DNA of 64,000 nucleotides from Rubrivivax sp. (GTDB lineage Bacteria > Pseudomonadota > Gammaproteobacteria > Burkholderiales > Burkholderiaceae_C), in contig JAHBZS010000001.1 in the NCBI GenBank assembly GCA_019635285.1, forward strand, positions 124,001-188,000, written 5' to 3'. Position numbers and translations under genes: made by a program. Shown here piece by piece: positions 25,895 through 34,969 of the stretch (the first letter of the stretch is position 1; each line of letters begins with the position of its first letter). Below the pieces are notes generated by a model that saw only the letters and a program-made list of their open reading frames with translations, ran no database searches and had not been told where the DNA came from.

Positions 25895-27248
25895 TTGTGT
25901 CTGTCAAGTTGTGCAAATAGGCGATCACGGCGTTGAGGCTGGGCTGATCAGGCGGCGATCTTCATGGCGGCCTTCTTGTGCTCCTTGAGCAGCTCCATGT
26001 TGATGTAGCGGTTGTCTTCCAGCCAGGCCTCGTGCGTCTCGGCGCATAGCGCGCGGATCAGGCGCAGGCATGAGGCTGGGTTGGGGAAGATGCGCACCAC
26101 GCGCGTTCTGCGCTTGATCTCCTCGTTCAGCCGCTCGAGCATGTTGGTGCTCTTCAAGTGCTTGTGGTGCTGGCGCGGCAGCATGTAGAAGGTCAGCGTC
26201 TCGCCGATGGCGTCTTCGGCCCAGTCGGTCAGCTTGGCATAGCGGGTCTGCCAGCGCTTGAGCCAGGCCGCCAGGTCGGCCTGCGCTTCCTTCAGGTTGC
26301 GCCGGTCGTAGATCCAGCGCAGCTCCTGCAGACAGTCGTCGTCGGCCTTGCGCGGCAGGTGGTCCAGCGCGTTGCGCAGGAAGTGCACGTAGCAGCGCTG
26401 CCAGGCCGCCTGGGTCAGCAGCTCCGAGACGGCCTTCTTCAGTCCTTCGTGGTCGTCGCTGACGACGAACTCCACGCCGGTGAGGCCACGCACCTTCAGC
26501 CGCGTGAGGAAGTCCTTCCAACTGCCGGCGCTCTCCCGGTGGGCCAGTTCCACGGCGAGGACCTGGCGCCGGCCCTCCCAGTTGATGCCGATGGCGATCA
26601 AGACGGCTTGGCTGCGGATCACGCCATCGATGCGCACCTTCTCGTAGCGCGCATCCAGGATCAGGTACGGGTAGGCCTCTTCCAGTGGCCGGTGGGCGAA
26701 CCGAGCCAGCGCGCCGTCCAGCCCCTTGTTGATCTGGCTGATCGTGCTGGCAGAGAAGGCGTGGCCGCACAGTTCCTCGGTCACGGCCTTGACCTTCCTC
26801 GTGGACACGCCCTGCACATACATCTCGGCCAGTGCCGAGACCAGCGCCTTCTCCGAGCGCTGGTAGCGTTCGAACAGCTCTGTGGAGAAGCGTCCGTCGC
26901 GGTCGCGCGGCACGCGCAGCTCCAGCTTGCCGATACGGGTGACGAGGCTGCGGCTGTAGTAGCCGGCACGGTAGCCCGAGCGATCCGCGGTGCGCTCGCC
27001 AGGCGCCGCGCCGATGACCTCGGTCATCTCGGCTTCCAGCACCTCCTGCAGCGACTCCTTGAGCAGCCGCTTGAACAACTCCCCTTGCTGGCCCAGCAGG
27101 GCTTCAATGGCAACGACGGAGGATTTACTCTTGGCAGTGGCGGTCATGGCGGTACGCCCCTCGCAGGGCAGGTTGGTCTAGGCAATCAACCTCTTGCCAT
27201 GACCGCCACCCGCTTGCAAGCGGTTCTGCACATAACTCTGGACACTAC
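25895..27248 (-). mobile_element. IS256-family insertion sequence
   Basis: About 1.35 kb containing one complete IS256-type transposase. The ends carry imperfect inverted repeats: left TGTGTCTGTCAAGTTGTGC (from about 25896) and, on the opposite strand, right TAGTGTCCAGAGTTATGTGC (ending about 27247), both of the GTGTC...TGTGC style of this family. No convincing target duplication is seen. The right end abuts the truncated structured-RNA copy at 27249, and the left flank is the decayed bioD-like gene, suggesting deletion after insertion. Confidence 0.85.
25948..27147 (-). CDS. IS256 family transposase
   Basis: A full-length 399-residue transposase: N-terminal DNA-binding region (GAAPGERTADRSGYRAGYYSR), then the DDE catalytic core with Asp in YLILDARYEKVR, Asp in VEFVVSDDHEGLKKA, the C/H region WQRCYVHFLRN, and Glu in NMLERLNEEIKRRTRVVRIFPN. 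No stop or frameshift is present, so the element is potentially active. It is the only gene of the insertion sequence. Confidence 0.95.
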   Translation of the reverse strand: MTATAKSKSSVVAIEALLGQQGELFKRLLKESLQEVLEAEMTEVIGAAPGERTADRSGYRAGYYSRSLVTRIGKLELRVPRDRDGRFSTELFERYQRSEKALVSALAEMYVQGVSTRKVKAVTEELCGHAFSASTISQINKGLDGALARFAHRPLEEAYPYLILDARYEKVRIDGVIRSQAVLIAIGINWEGRRQVLAVELAHRESAGSWKDFLTRLKVRGLTGVEFVVSDDHEGLKKAVSELLTQAAWQRCYVHFLRNALDHLPRKADDDCLQELRWIYDRRNLKEAQADLAAWLKRWQTRYAKLTDWAEDAIGETLTFYMLPRQHHKHLKSTNMLERLNEEIKRRTRVVRIFPNPASCLRLIRALCAETHEAWLEDNRYINMELLKEHKKAAMKIAA

Positions 27249-27336
27249 CGTCGCGGCCTGCCCGGGCCCGGCTTTGCCGCACCTGCGCTGTGCACGCCCA
27301 ACGGTCCTCGGAATTCTGCTTTGCGCCGGGAGCAGG
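27249..27336 (+). ncRNA. truncated third copy of the structured RNA (3' part only)
   Basis: Positions 27249-27283 are identical to 36545-36579, the 3' strand of the long closing stem of the complete copy at 36.3-36.6 kb. The following 50 bases keep the spaced similarity GCAC-CC-A-CGGT and the conserved tail GCGCCGG-AGCA (27323 onward). The 5' partner strand and core are missing, cut at the right end of the IS256 element. It can no longer fold as the intact copies do. Confidence 0.6.
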
Positions 27337-27372
27337 CGCCCATTGCGCCGCAAACGCGACCTCGCAGGAGCC

Positions 27373-28161
27373 TCAGCCTGCCGCGTCGACCACCTGCGCT
27401 GCCAGGCACAGGTCTTCCCAGGCGCGCGACTTGTCGGGCAGGTTGCGCAGCAGGTAGGCGGGGTGGTAGGTCACCACCAGCGGCACGCCCTGGTAACGGT
27501 GCACACGGCCGCGCAGCTTGCCGACGGGCTCGCTGCTGCGCAGCAGCGCCTGCACCGCGAAGCGGCCCATCGCCAGGATCAGGCGCGGCCGGATCAACTC
27601 GATCTGCCGCATCAGGAAGGGCTCGCAGCTGGCCAACTCCTGCGGCTCGGGGTTGCGGTTGCGTGGCGGCCGGCACTTCAGCGTGTTGGCGATGTACACC
27701 TGCCGCTCGGGGGGCGCCTCTTGGCGCGTCAGGCCCAGTGCGCGCAGCATGTTGTCCAGCAGGTGCCCGGCGGGGCCGACGAAGGGCTCGCCCTTCAGGT
27801 CCTCCTGCTCGCCGGGTGCCTCGCCGACGATCATCCAGTGCGCCTGCAGGTTGCCGACGCCGAACACGGTCTGCCGCCGGCTCTGGCACAACCCGCAGGC
27901 GGTGCAGGCGCGCACCGACTCTTGCAGCTCCGGCCAGCCCATCGCCGCGACGGCCGCGCCTCGTGCGTCGGTCGCTTGCGCGACAACCGCGGGCGGTGCT
28001 GACGTGGCTGCAACGGTCGGTGCAGCTACAGGCCCAGGGGGCAGCGCCGCCTTCGGCTCGGGCGCCGGCGCGGGCGCCTGCCCGGCCCCGGCCGCCGCCG
28101 GGCCCCACAGCCGCAGGCCCATTTCCTGCAGCATCAGCCGCTGGCGTTCGGTCCAGGCCAT
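27373..28161 (-). CDS. uracil-DNA glycosylase, family 4 (Fe-S type)
   Basis: Encodes 262 residues: a Pro/Ala-rich N-terminal extension of about 70 residues, then the family 4 UDG core with CTACGLCQSR, the active-site motif GEAPGEQEDLKGEPFVGPAG, NTLKCRPPRNRNPEPQELASC (iron-sulfur cysteines) and the C-terminal TYHPAYLLRN. It removes uracil from DNA. Its ATG directly follows the rimI stop, placing it third in a tsaB-rimI-udg operon, an arrangement I recall from other betaproteobacteria. Confidence 0.92.
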   Translation of the reverse strand: MAWTERQRLMLQEMGLRLWGPAAAGAGQAPAPAPEPKAALPPGPVAAPTVAATSAPPAVVAQATDARGAAVAAMGWPELQESVRACTACGLCQSRRQTVFGVGNLQAHWMIVGEAPGEQEDLKGEPFVGPAGHLLDNMLRALGLTRQEAPPERQVYIANTLKCRPPRNRNPEPQELASCEPFLMRQIELIRPRLILAMGRFAVQALLRSSEPVGKLRGRVHRYQGVPLVVTYHPAYLLRNLPDKSRAWEDLCLAAQVVDAAG

Positions 28162-28638
28162 TCAGCGATCCTCGAGCGACAGGCTCATGACGATGGCGTC
28201 TTCGCGCTGCCCCTTGCCGGCCGGGTAGTAGCCGCGCCGGCGCCCGACGTCGGCGAAGCCGCCGGCCGCATAGACCTGCAGCGCGCGCGCATTGCTGGCG
28301 CGCACCTCGAGCCACAGCTTGGGTAGCCGCTGCTCGCGGCAGCGCTGCTGCAGCGCCTGCAGCAGCGTGCGCGAATGGCCGCGCCGCTGGTGCAGCGGCG
28401 CCACCGTCAGGTTCAGCAGGTGCATCTCGTCGACGCCGGCCATCGCCACGTAGTAGCCGAGCAGCCCGTCACGTTCGTGCGACAAGGTCTCGGCCAGATA
28501 ACCGGCGGCCAGCGAATCGACGAAGTTGCCGCGTGTCCACGGGAAGCTGTAGGCCGCCCGCTCGATACGCAGCACCTGGTCGAGGTCGCCGTACTGCATG
28601 GCAGTCAGGCGCGGCAACGGCTCGGGCAACGCGCTCAC
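28162..28638 (-). CDS. rimI: ribosomal protein S18-alanine N-acetyltransferase
   Basis: A 158-residue GNAT acetyltransferase: MQYGDLDQVLRIERAAYSFPWTRGNF is the RimI start region, with acetyl-CoA loop APLHQRRGHSRTLLQAL and the C-terminal LEVRASNARALQVYAAGGFADVGRRRGYYP. It acetylates the N-terminal Ala of S18. A GTG start at 28638 overlaps the tsaB stop by 4 bp (GTGA). The tsaB-rimI linkage is common because both derive from the same conserved operon. Confidence 0.93.
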   Translation of the reverse strand: MSALPEPLPRLTAMQYGDLDQVLRIERAAYSFPWTRGNFVDSLAAGYLAETLSHERDGLLGYYVAMAGVDEMHLLNLTVAPLHQRRGHSRTLLQALQQRCREQRLPKLWLEVRASNARALQVYAAGGFADVGRRRGYYPAGKGQREDAIVMSLSLEDR

Positions 28639-29339
28639 TGCGCGCTCCTGAGTGCCTCGCGCTCGGCGGTGGTCAGCGCCACCTTGTCGCGCAGGTACAG
28701 CGGCAGCGCCTCGGCCGCGTCGACGCCGCCCTCGTCGCGCCAGGCCTGCTGCGCCAGCCGCATCAGCGCCACGGCGCGGTCGGCCTCGGCGTCGTCGAGG
28801 CGGCGCGCGGCACCGGTCTGCAGCCGGTCGCCGAAGGCCTGCAGGGCCGACCCGACGACACATTGCGGCGGCGACGCATCCCAGGCCTGGTGCAGGCCGT
28901 CCAGCGTGTACAGCGCCGGCGCGCGCAGCGGCTGCCAGCGCGTGCCGGTCCAGCGGTAGCGGCCGGCGTAGACCTCGCCCATGCGTGCGTCCAAGGCCAC
29001 GTCGACCTCCGTCTCGGCCGGTCCGCGGGCGCCTTCGGCGACGATCAGCAGGCTGTCCAGCGGCCGCACCGGCAGCGCCGCGCCGAAGGCCAGGCCCTGC
29101 GCCACCGCGCAGGCCGTGCGCAGGCCGGTGAAGGCGCCGGGCCCGGCGCCGAAGGCGATGGCCTGCAGCTGGGCCAGCTCGATGCCGGCTTCCTGCAGCA
29201 GGCCGCGGATGCGCGGCAGCAGGTTCGCCGATGCCGACGCGCCGCCCTCGCCGTTCCAGGTGACCCGCCGCTGCGGCGTCTGCACGGCCACCGCCAGGGC
29301 TTCGGTCGAGGTGTCGAAGGCCAGCAGACAGCCGTTCAT
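28635..29339 (-). CDS. tsaB: tRNA t6A37 threonylcarbamoyltransferase subunit TsaB
   Basis: A 234-residue ASKHA-fold protein with LLAFDTSTEALAVAV at the N-terminus, LLPRIRGLLQEAGIELAQLQAIAFGAGPGAFTGLRTACAVAQGLAF, and a C-terminal segment typical of TsaB (YeaZ). It is the scaffold partner of TsaD in t6A synthesis; the Sua5-type enzyme making the threonylcarbamoyl donor is encoded at 32199-33185. First gene of the minus-strand operon; dacB starts divergently 59 bp away. Confidence 0.93.
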   Translation of the reverse strand: MNGCLLAFDTSTEALAVAVQTPQRRVTWNGEGGASASANLLPRIRGLLQEAGIELAQLQAIAFGAGPGAFTGLRTACAVAQGLAFGAALPVRPLDSLLIVAEGARGPAETEVDVALDARMGEVYAGRYRWTGTRWQPLRAPALYTLDGLHQAWDASPPQCVVGSALQAFGDRLQTGAARRLDDAEADRAVALMRLAQQAWRDEGGVDAAEALPLYLRDKVALTTAEREALRSAQ

Positions 29340-29398
29340 GCGTCCGCCGCGCGCGTCGAGATCATGCCCGGCAGTGTAGCCGTGCGATCATCGGCGGC

Positions 29399-30838
29399 AT
29401 GAGGCAGAGGGCAGCTCGGTGGCAGGCCTGGCGGTGCTGTCACGGCGCCGCCGTGCTGCTGTGGCTGGCGCTGGCTGCGCCCGCCTGGGCGCTGCCGCCC
29501 GAGGTGGAATCCGCCCTGCAGCGCGCGCGCGTGCCGCCCGATGCCCTGTCGGTGCTGCTGCAGGAAGCCGGCAGCGGCCGCACGGTGCTGACGCACCAGG
29601 CGCAGACGCCGGTCAACCCGGCTTCGCTGGCCAAGCTGCTGACCACCCTGGCGGCGCTGGACCAGCTGGGCCCGGCCTGGAGCTGGACCACACCGGTCTG
29701 GCTGCTGGGGCCCGTCAACGACGGCGTGCTCGACGGCTCGCTGGTCATCAAGGGCAGCGGCGACCCGAAGCTGGTGATCGAGCGCGTATGGCTGCTGCTG
29801 CGCCAGGTGCAGCAACGCGGCGTGCGCGAGATCCGCGGCGACATCGTGCTCGACCGCAGCGCCTTCGCGCCCAACCAGGGCGACCCCGCCAGCTTCGACG
29901 GCGACACGACACGCCCCTACAACGTGCAGCCGGACGCGCTGCTGCTGAACTTCAAGTCGGTGACCTACACCTTCGTGCCCGACGCGGCGCGCGGCGTGGC
30001 CCAGGTGCTGGTCGACGTGCCGCTGGCCGGCACGCGCGTGGAGCGCACGGTGCGCCTGTCGGCCGGCCCCTGCGACGACTGGCGCAGCGCCCTCAAGGCG
30101 GATTTCTCCGACGCCCTGCGCGTGCGCTTTGCCGGCAGCTACCCGGCGGCCTGCGGCGAGCTTAGCTGGCCGGTGGCCGATGCCGACCCGGCCACCTACA
30201 ACGCCCGCCTGGTCGAGGCGCTGTGGCACGACATGGGCGGCAAGCTGACCGGCCGCGTCATCGACGGCTTCGCCCCGTTGGGCATCAAGCCCAGTTTCGA
30301 ACTCAAGTCGCCGGCGCTGGCCGAAGTGGTGCGCGACATCAACAAGTTCAGCAACAACGTCATGGCGCAGCAGCTGTTCCTGACGCTGGCGCTGCAGCGC
30401 CAGCCGGCGCAGCCGGCCACCGCCGATGCCGCACGCGCCGTGCTGCGCGACTGGCTGGTGGCGCGCACCGGCGAGCTGCCGCCGGGCACGCAGCTGGACA
30501 ACGGCTCGGGCCTGTCGCGCGAGACGCGGCTCAGCGCCGCGCTGCTGGGCCGGCTGCTGCAGCAGGCCTGGAGCGGGCCGGCGATGCCGGAGCTGATGGC
30601 GTCGCTGCCGGTCAACGGACTGGACGGCACCTTGCGGCGCTCGCGCGCCACGGCCGGCCGCGCGCACCTGAAGACCGGCTCGCTGCGCGACGTGGCCGGC
30701 GTGGCCGGCTACGTGCTGTCGGACAGCGGCCGCCGCTACGTGCTGGTGGCCATCATCAACCACCCGCAGGCCAATGCCGCACGGCCTGCGCTGGACGCGC
30801 TGGTGCAATGGAGCCTGCGCGACGCCCCTTCGCGCTGA
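29399..30838 (+). CDS. dacB: D-alanyl-D-alanine carboxypeptidase/endopeptidase (PBP4, S13 family)
   Basis: A 479-residue periplasmic penicillin-binding protein. A signal peptide ends near AAPAWALP; the catalytic SxxK is SLAK in NPASLAKLLTTLAALD, the SxN motif is SNN in INKFSNNVMAQQ, and the KTG motif is in RAHLKTGSLRDVAG. The large insertion domain between SxxK and SxN is present, as expected for PBP4. It trims or cleaves peptidoglycan cross-links. It starts 59 bp from tsaB in the opposite direction and is followed closely by a SemiSWEET gene. Confidence 0.93.
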   Translation: MRQRAARWQAWRCCHGAAVLLWLALAAPAWALPPEVESALQRARVPPDALSVLLQEAGSGRTVLTHQAQTPVNPASLAKLLTTLAALDQLGPAWSWTTPVWLLGPVNDGVLDGSLVIKGSGDPKLVIERVWLLLRQVQQRGVREIRGDIVLDRSAFAPNQGDPASFDGDTTRPYNVQPDALLLNFKSVTYTFVPDAARGVAQVLVDVPLAGTRVERTVRLSAGPCDDWRSALKADFSDALRVRFAGSYPAACGELSWPVADADPATYNARLVEALWHDMGGKLTGRVIDGFAPLGIKPSFELKSPALAEVVRDINKFSNNVMAQQLFLTLALQRQPAQPATADAARAVLRDWLVARTGELPPGTQLDNGSGLSRETRLSAALLGRLLQQAWSGPAMPELMASLPVNGLDGTLRRSRATAGRAHLKTGSLRDVAGVAGYVLSDSGRRYVLVAIINHPQANAARPALDALVQWSLRDAPSR

Positions 30839-30846
30839 CCGCCGCC

Positions 30847-31143
30847 ATGGACCTTCCGTCGATCCCCAGTGCCTGGCTCGGCTACCTGGCCGCCGCGCTG
30901 ACCACCCTGTCCTTCGTGCCGCAGGCGCTGCTGACCTTGCACACGCGCGACGTGCATGGCATCTCGGCCGGCATGTACAGCCTGTTCACGCTGGGCGTGG
31001 CGCTGTGGCTGGCCTACGGCTGGCGCCTGGGCGACTGGCCGATCATCGTCGCCAACGCGGTGACGCTGGTGCTGGCGGCCACGATCCTGCTGACCAAGCT
31101 GGTCATCGAGTGGCGCACGCGCGCGTCCAGGCGGGGGCGCTGA
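30847..31143 (+). CDS. SemiSWEET family sugar transporter
   Basis: A 98-residue protein with three membrane helices and the SemiSWEET hallmark FVPQALLTLHTRDVHGISAGMYSLFTLGVALWLAYG: the PQ-loop Pro-Gln in helix 1 and the conserved Asn in helix 3 (IIVANAVTLVLAATILLTKL). These half-SWEET proteins dimerise to move sugars. The ATG is 8 bp after dacB, so co-transcription is likely though functionally unrelated. Confidence 0.9.
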   Translation: MDLPSIPSAWLGYLAAALTTLSFVPQALLTLHTRDVHGISAGMYSLFTLGVALWLAYGWRLGDWPIIVANAVTLVLAATILLTKLVIEWRTRASRRGR

Positions 31144-31156
31144 CGCGCGCCGCCGG

Positions 31157-32158
31157 TCAGCCGCAGCCGAAGGGGTTGTCCTTGGCCCGGGAGCGTGCGA
31201 AGTTGCCCAGGTTCAGGTGCGCGCGCCAGCCCATCCACTTGTCGCTGGCCCACAGCCAGGTGCTGGCGTTGCCGTTGGTCACCAACGTGTTCGTGGTGCA
31301 GGCCGTGGTGCCCCAGGTGGCCGGCAGGCAGGCCGCGTCGCCGGTGTTGTTCAGGCCGTAGGTGCTCGGGTTGTTGACGCCGGCCTGCAGCAGCGCGTCC
31401 AGTTCGACCAGGCCCCAGCGGGAACCGTCGTTGGGAATGTTCACGCGCAGCGCGGTATTGAAGTTCTCGCTGAAATCGTGCAGCGCGTTGCGCACGTCGG
31501 CGTTCGGGAAGGCGATGGCCATCTGTGCCGCGTAGGGCGTGAGGTTCATCAGCGGCGCGGTCGAGACGATGAAGTTCGGCCCGTTGTTGTCGGTCAGCGC
31601 AGCGATCAGCTGGCCGAGCCGCGCGCCGCGCGCCGTCAGCTCGTTCAAGACGGCCGTCTTGTTGGCCGAGGTCGGGTTGGGCAGGTAGACGTTCTCGAAC
31701 AGGTCGATGACATCGTTGGCGCCGATCAGCACCGACATCAGGTCGTGGCAGCCGAAGCTGCCGTGCACGGCACGCGCCGCGGCCACCTGCGCCTCGAAGT
31801 CGGCCGCCTTGGCGCCGGGGTTGGCATAGATGAACGCCGACACCGGCCGCGCGTTCGGATTGCATTCGGCGAACACGAAGCTGAAGGCACTGGCCAGGAC
31901 CTGCGTCCACAGCCGCGAGGGCTGGTTGGAGCCATCGGCCAGGCAGTTGATGTTGCCGTCGCTGTTCAGCGCGTTCACCGTGTATTTGGTGCCCGCCGGC
32001 GTCATGTAGCTCAGCTCGTCGCCGAACACCATGTAGCGACTGGGCTCGAAAGGCGTCACCTGCTCGGTCCCGCCGCCACAGGCGGCCAGCAGCAGCACGC
32101 CCAAGGCCGCGGCCAGCCCTTGCAGGGCGCGTTGCGCCCGCTTGCCCATCGCCTTCAT
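31157..32158 (-). CDS. SGNH/GDSL-hydrolase-like lipoprotein with GDEL in place of GDSL
   Basis: A 333-residue predicted lipoprotein: lipobox LLLAAC followed by GGG. The SGNH-like blocks are visible as VFGDELSYMT (block I), LIGANDVIDLF (block III), and a C-terminal DKWMGWRAHLNLG region (block V-like). The usual nucleophile Ser of GDSL is replaced by Glu, so esterase activity is doubtful. The start at 32158 has TGGAG 6 nt upstream. It sits alone between SemiSWEET and sua5. Role unknown, probably at the outer membrane or periplasm. Confidence 0.75.
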   Translation of the reverse strand: MKAMGKRAQRALQGLAAALGVLLLAACGGGTEQVTPFEPSRYMVFGDELSYMTPAGTKYTVNALNSDGNINCLADGSNQPSRLWTQVLASAFSFVFAECNPNARPVSAFIYANPGAKAADFEAQVAAARAVHGSFGCHDLMSVLIGANDVIDLFENVYLPNPTSANKTAVLNELTARGARLGQLIAALTDNNGPNFIVSTAPLMNLTPYAAQMAIAFPNADVRNALHDFSENFNTALRVNIPNDGSRWGLVELDALLQAGVNNPSTYGLNNTGDAACLPATWGTTACTTNTLVTNGNASTWLWASDKWMGWRAHLNLGNFARSRAKDNPFGCG

Positions 32159-32198
32159 CGTCACTCCAGAAACTTGCATGGATTGGGGGTGGCCGGGT

Positions 32199-33185
32199 TC
32201 AGTCGGCCGCGGCGCGCGTCAGCCGGTCGTTGACGCCTTCCCAGTCGGCGCTGGCCGGCGGCTGCTCGACCCAGATGAGCCGCGCGCCGTGCGCATCGAA
32301 GTCGCGCAGCACCGCGAACAGTTCGTGCGCGGCTGCCGCCGGCTGTTCCGGCATGCGCCGGTAGTCGACGCCGCGCCCGGGCCGCAGCGCGGTACGCGAA
32401 TATACCGCCAGCTTCAGGCTGCCCGCCTGCGGCCCCAGCACCTCCAGCGCATCGCGCAGTTGCTGGGCGTTCATCAGGCGCAGCTTGGCCTCGGGCGCGT
32501 AGTGCGAGCGCAGGTCGCCGCTGGCGCGCGGCGACTGCGCATCGCGCTCGCGCAGCGGCGCGCCCAGCGCGGCCTCGATGCGGTCCCGCGACAGCAGGCC
32601 CGGGCGCAGCAGCGCCGGCTCGGCGCCGCTGCAGTCGACGATGGTCGACTCGATGCCGCCCGGGCATTCGCCGCCGTCCAGCACCTTCAGCGCCGGCCCG
32701 AATTCCTGCACCACATGCGCCGCGCGGGTGGCGCTGATGCGGCCGAAGCGGTTGGCGCTGGGCGCGGCGATGCCGGGCACGCCCAGTTGCAGCGCCTCGC
32801 GCAGCAGCGCCTGGGCCAGCGGGTGCGCCGGCACGCGCAGCCCGAGGCTGTCCTGGCCGCCGGCCGCGGCCCGCGCCCAGCGCGGCTCGCGCTTGACGAT
32901 CAAGGTCAGCGGCCCCGGCCAGAAGGCCTGGGCCAGCGCCTGCGCCGCCGGTGGCCAAGGCGCCGCAAAGTGCCTGGCCTGTTCGGTATCGGCCACGTGC
33001 ACGATCAGCGGATGCGCGGCCGGCCGGCCCTTGGCGGCATAGATGCGCTGCACGGCCGCATCGTCGTCGGCGCGCGCACCGAGGCCATACACGGTCTCGG
33101 TCGGGAAGGCCAGCAATTCGCCCGCGGCCACGGCGGCCGCCGCGGTGCGCAGCGTGTCCGGGTCGTCGGCAGCGAGCAGCGGCAT
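32199..33185 (-). CDS. L-threonylcarbamoyladenylate synthase (Sua5 type)
   Basis: A 328-residue Sua5-type enzyme: the YrdC/TsaC domain covers about residues 10-200 (GELLAFPTETVYGLGARADDDAAVQRIYAAKGRPAAHPLIVHV, then SLGLRVPAHPLAQALL and PSANRFGRIS), followed by the extra Sua5 C-terminal domain starting near SHYAPEAKLRL. It makes threonylcarbamoyl-AMP for tRNA t6A. It lies 7 bp after purK in the same minus-strand run, so it is likely read from the pur promoter. Start at 33185 follows family length. Confidence 0.93.
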   Translation of the reverse strand: MPLLAADDPDTLRTAAAAVAAGELLAFPTETVYGLGARADDDAAVQRIYAAKGRPAAHPLIVHVADTEQARHFAAPWPPAAQALAQAFWPGPLTLIVKREPRWARAAAGGQDSLGLRVPAHPLAQALLREALQLGVPGIAAPSANRFGRISATRAAHVVQEFGPALKVLDGGECPGGIESTIVDCSGAEPALLRPGLLSRDRIEAALGAPLRERDAQSPRASGDLRSHYAPEAKLRLMNAQQLRDALEVLGPQAGSLKLAVYSRTALRPGRGVDYRRMPEQPAAAAHELFAVLRDFDAHGARLIWVEQPPASADWEGVNDRLTRAAAD

Positions 33186-33192
33186 GGCGGTC

Positions 33193-34388
33193 TCAGAACG
33201 CCGGCTGCCCCAGCCGCGAGGCGGCCTGCAGCGCCGTGTCACGCGCGGTGGCCGCGTCGGCCGCGGTCACGGTGAGGTGCCCCATCTTGCGGCCGCGGCG
33301 CGCCTCGGCCTTGCCGTACAGATGCAGGTGCACGCCCGGCAGCGACAGCACGCGGTCCCAGGCCGGCGTGGCCGCGGCCGCGCCGGCGCCGGCGAACCAC
33401 AGGTCGCCCAGCAGGTTGAGCATCACCGCGGCCGAATGCTGGCGCGGCGGTGGCAGCGGCAGCCCGGCCATGCAGCGCGCCTGCAGCTCGAACTGCGACA
33501 CATCGCAGGCGTCGATGCTGTAGTGGCCCGAGTTGTGCGGCCGCGGCGCCATCTCGTTGGCCACCAGCGAGCCGTCGCGGGAGCCGTCATCGACCACGAA
33601 GAACTCGACGCACAGCACGCCCACGTAGTCCATGGCCGCGGCAATGCGTGCCGCGCCGTCCAGCGCCTGCGCGGCCTGGGCCGGCGTGATGTCTGGCGCC
33701 GGCACCTGGGTCACCGCCAGGATGCCGTCGCGATGCAGGTTCTGCTGCACCGGCAGCGACACCCATTGGCCGTCGGCCGCGCGCGCGACGATGGCGCTGA
33801 GCTCATGGCGCAGCGGCAGGCGCTTTTCAAGCACGCAAGGCACGCGCTGCAGCGACTGCCAGGCGGCGGCGAGGTCGGCCGGCGCGGCCACGCCGACCTG
33901 CCCCTTGCCGTCGTAGCCGAGCTGCGCGGACTTGAGGATGCCGGGGAACAGCGCCGCGTCGACGCCCGCCACGTCGGCCTCGCGGGCGATGGCCGCATGC
34001 GGCGCGCAGGGCACGCCGCAGGCCAGGAACTGCGCCTTCTCCGCCAGGCGCTGCTGGCAGATGGCCACCGCCTCGGCGCGCGGCGCCACCGGCCGTCGCG
34101 TCGCCAGCCAGGCCAGCGCGGGTGCGGGCACGTTCTCGAACTCGGTGCTCACCGCCACGCACTGCTGCGCCATCTGCGCCAGGCCGGCGGGGTCGTCGTA
34201 GGCGCTGCGCACGTGCAGGTGCGACACCAGGCCGGCCGGGCTGCCGGGGTCGGGGTCGAGCACGGCCGTGCGGTAACCCAGGGCCTGCGCCGCATGCACG
34301 AACATGCGCGCCAGCTGGCCGCCGCCCATCACGCCGAGCATCGCCGGCGCGCCATCGGGCCCGGCGGCGCCGGGCAGGCAGGGCTGCA

Positions 34389-34389
<1 letters not shown>
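33193..34389 (-). CDS. purK: 5-(carboxyamino)imidazole ribonucleotide synthase
   Basis: A 398-residue ATP-grasp enzyme: LGVMGGGQLARMFVHAAQALGYRTAVLDPD at the N-terminus, STEFENVPAPAL, ILKSAQLGYDGKGQ (ATP loop), GVLCVEFFVVDDG, and NEMAPRPHNSGHYSIDACDVSQFE (metal/ATP ligands). It carboxylates AIR to N5-CAIR in purine synthesis. Start overlaps the purE stop by one base (TGATG), so the two are translationally coupled. Confidence 0.95.
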
Positions 34390-34886
<497 letters not shown>

Positions 34887-34969
34887 CGGCGGCTCCGCGG
34901 TGTCGGGGAAGCGGCGATTGTAGGAGCCCGGGGACCCTTCGCTATGATCGACTCAACCAAGGGGCCGCC
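34887..34969. promoter_or_regulatory. divergent promoter region purE / PLD gene
   Basis: An 83-bp gap between divergent genes. On the plus strand TATGAT (34943-34948) is a good -10 for the PLD gene, with a weak TTGTAG 19 bp upstream. On the minus strand TACAAT (reverse of 34917-34922) is a good -10 for purE, about 30 bp from its start. Neither has a strong -35. No purine-repressor-like palindrome was noticed. Confidence 0.35.

Noticed and set aside
25885-27260. Target-site duplication (CGCGGCC on both sides) for the IS256 element
   Set aside because: The seven-base match is not at equal distance from the two inverted ends and the right-hand copy is part of the RNA element, so it is probably coincidence.
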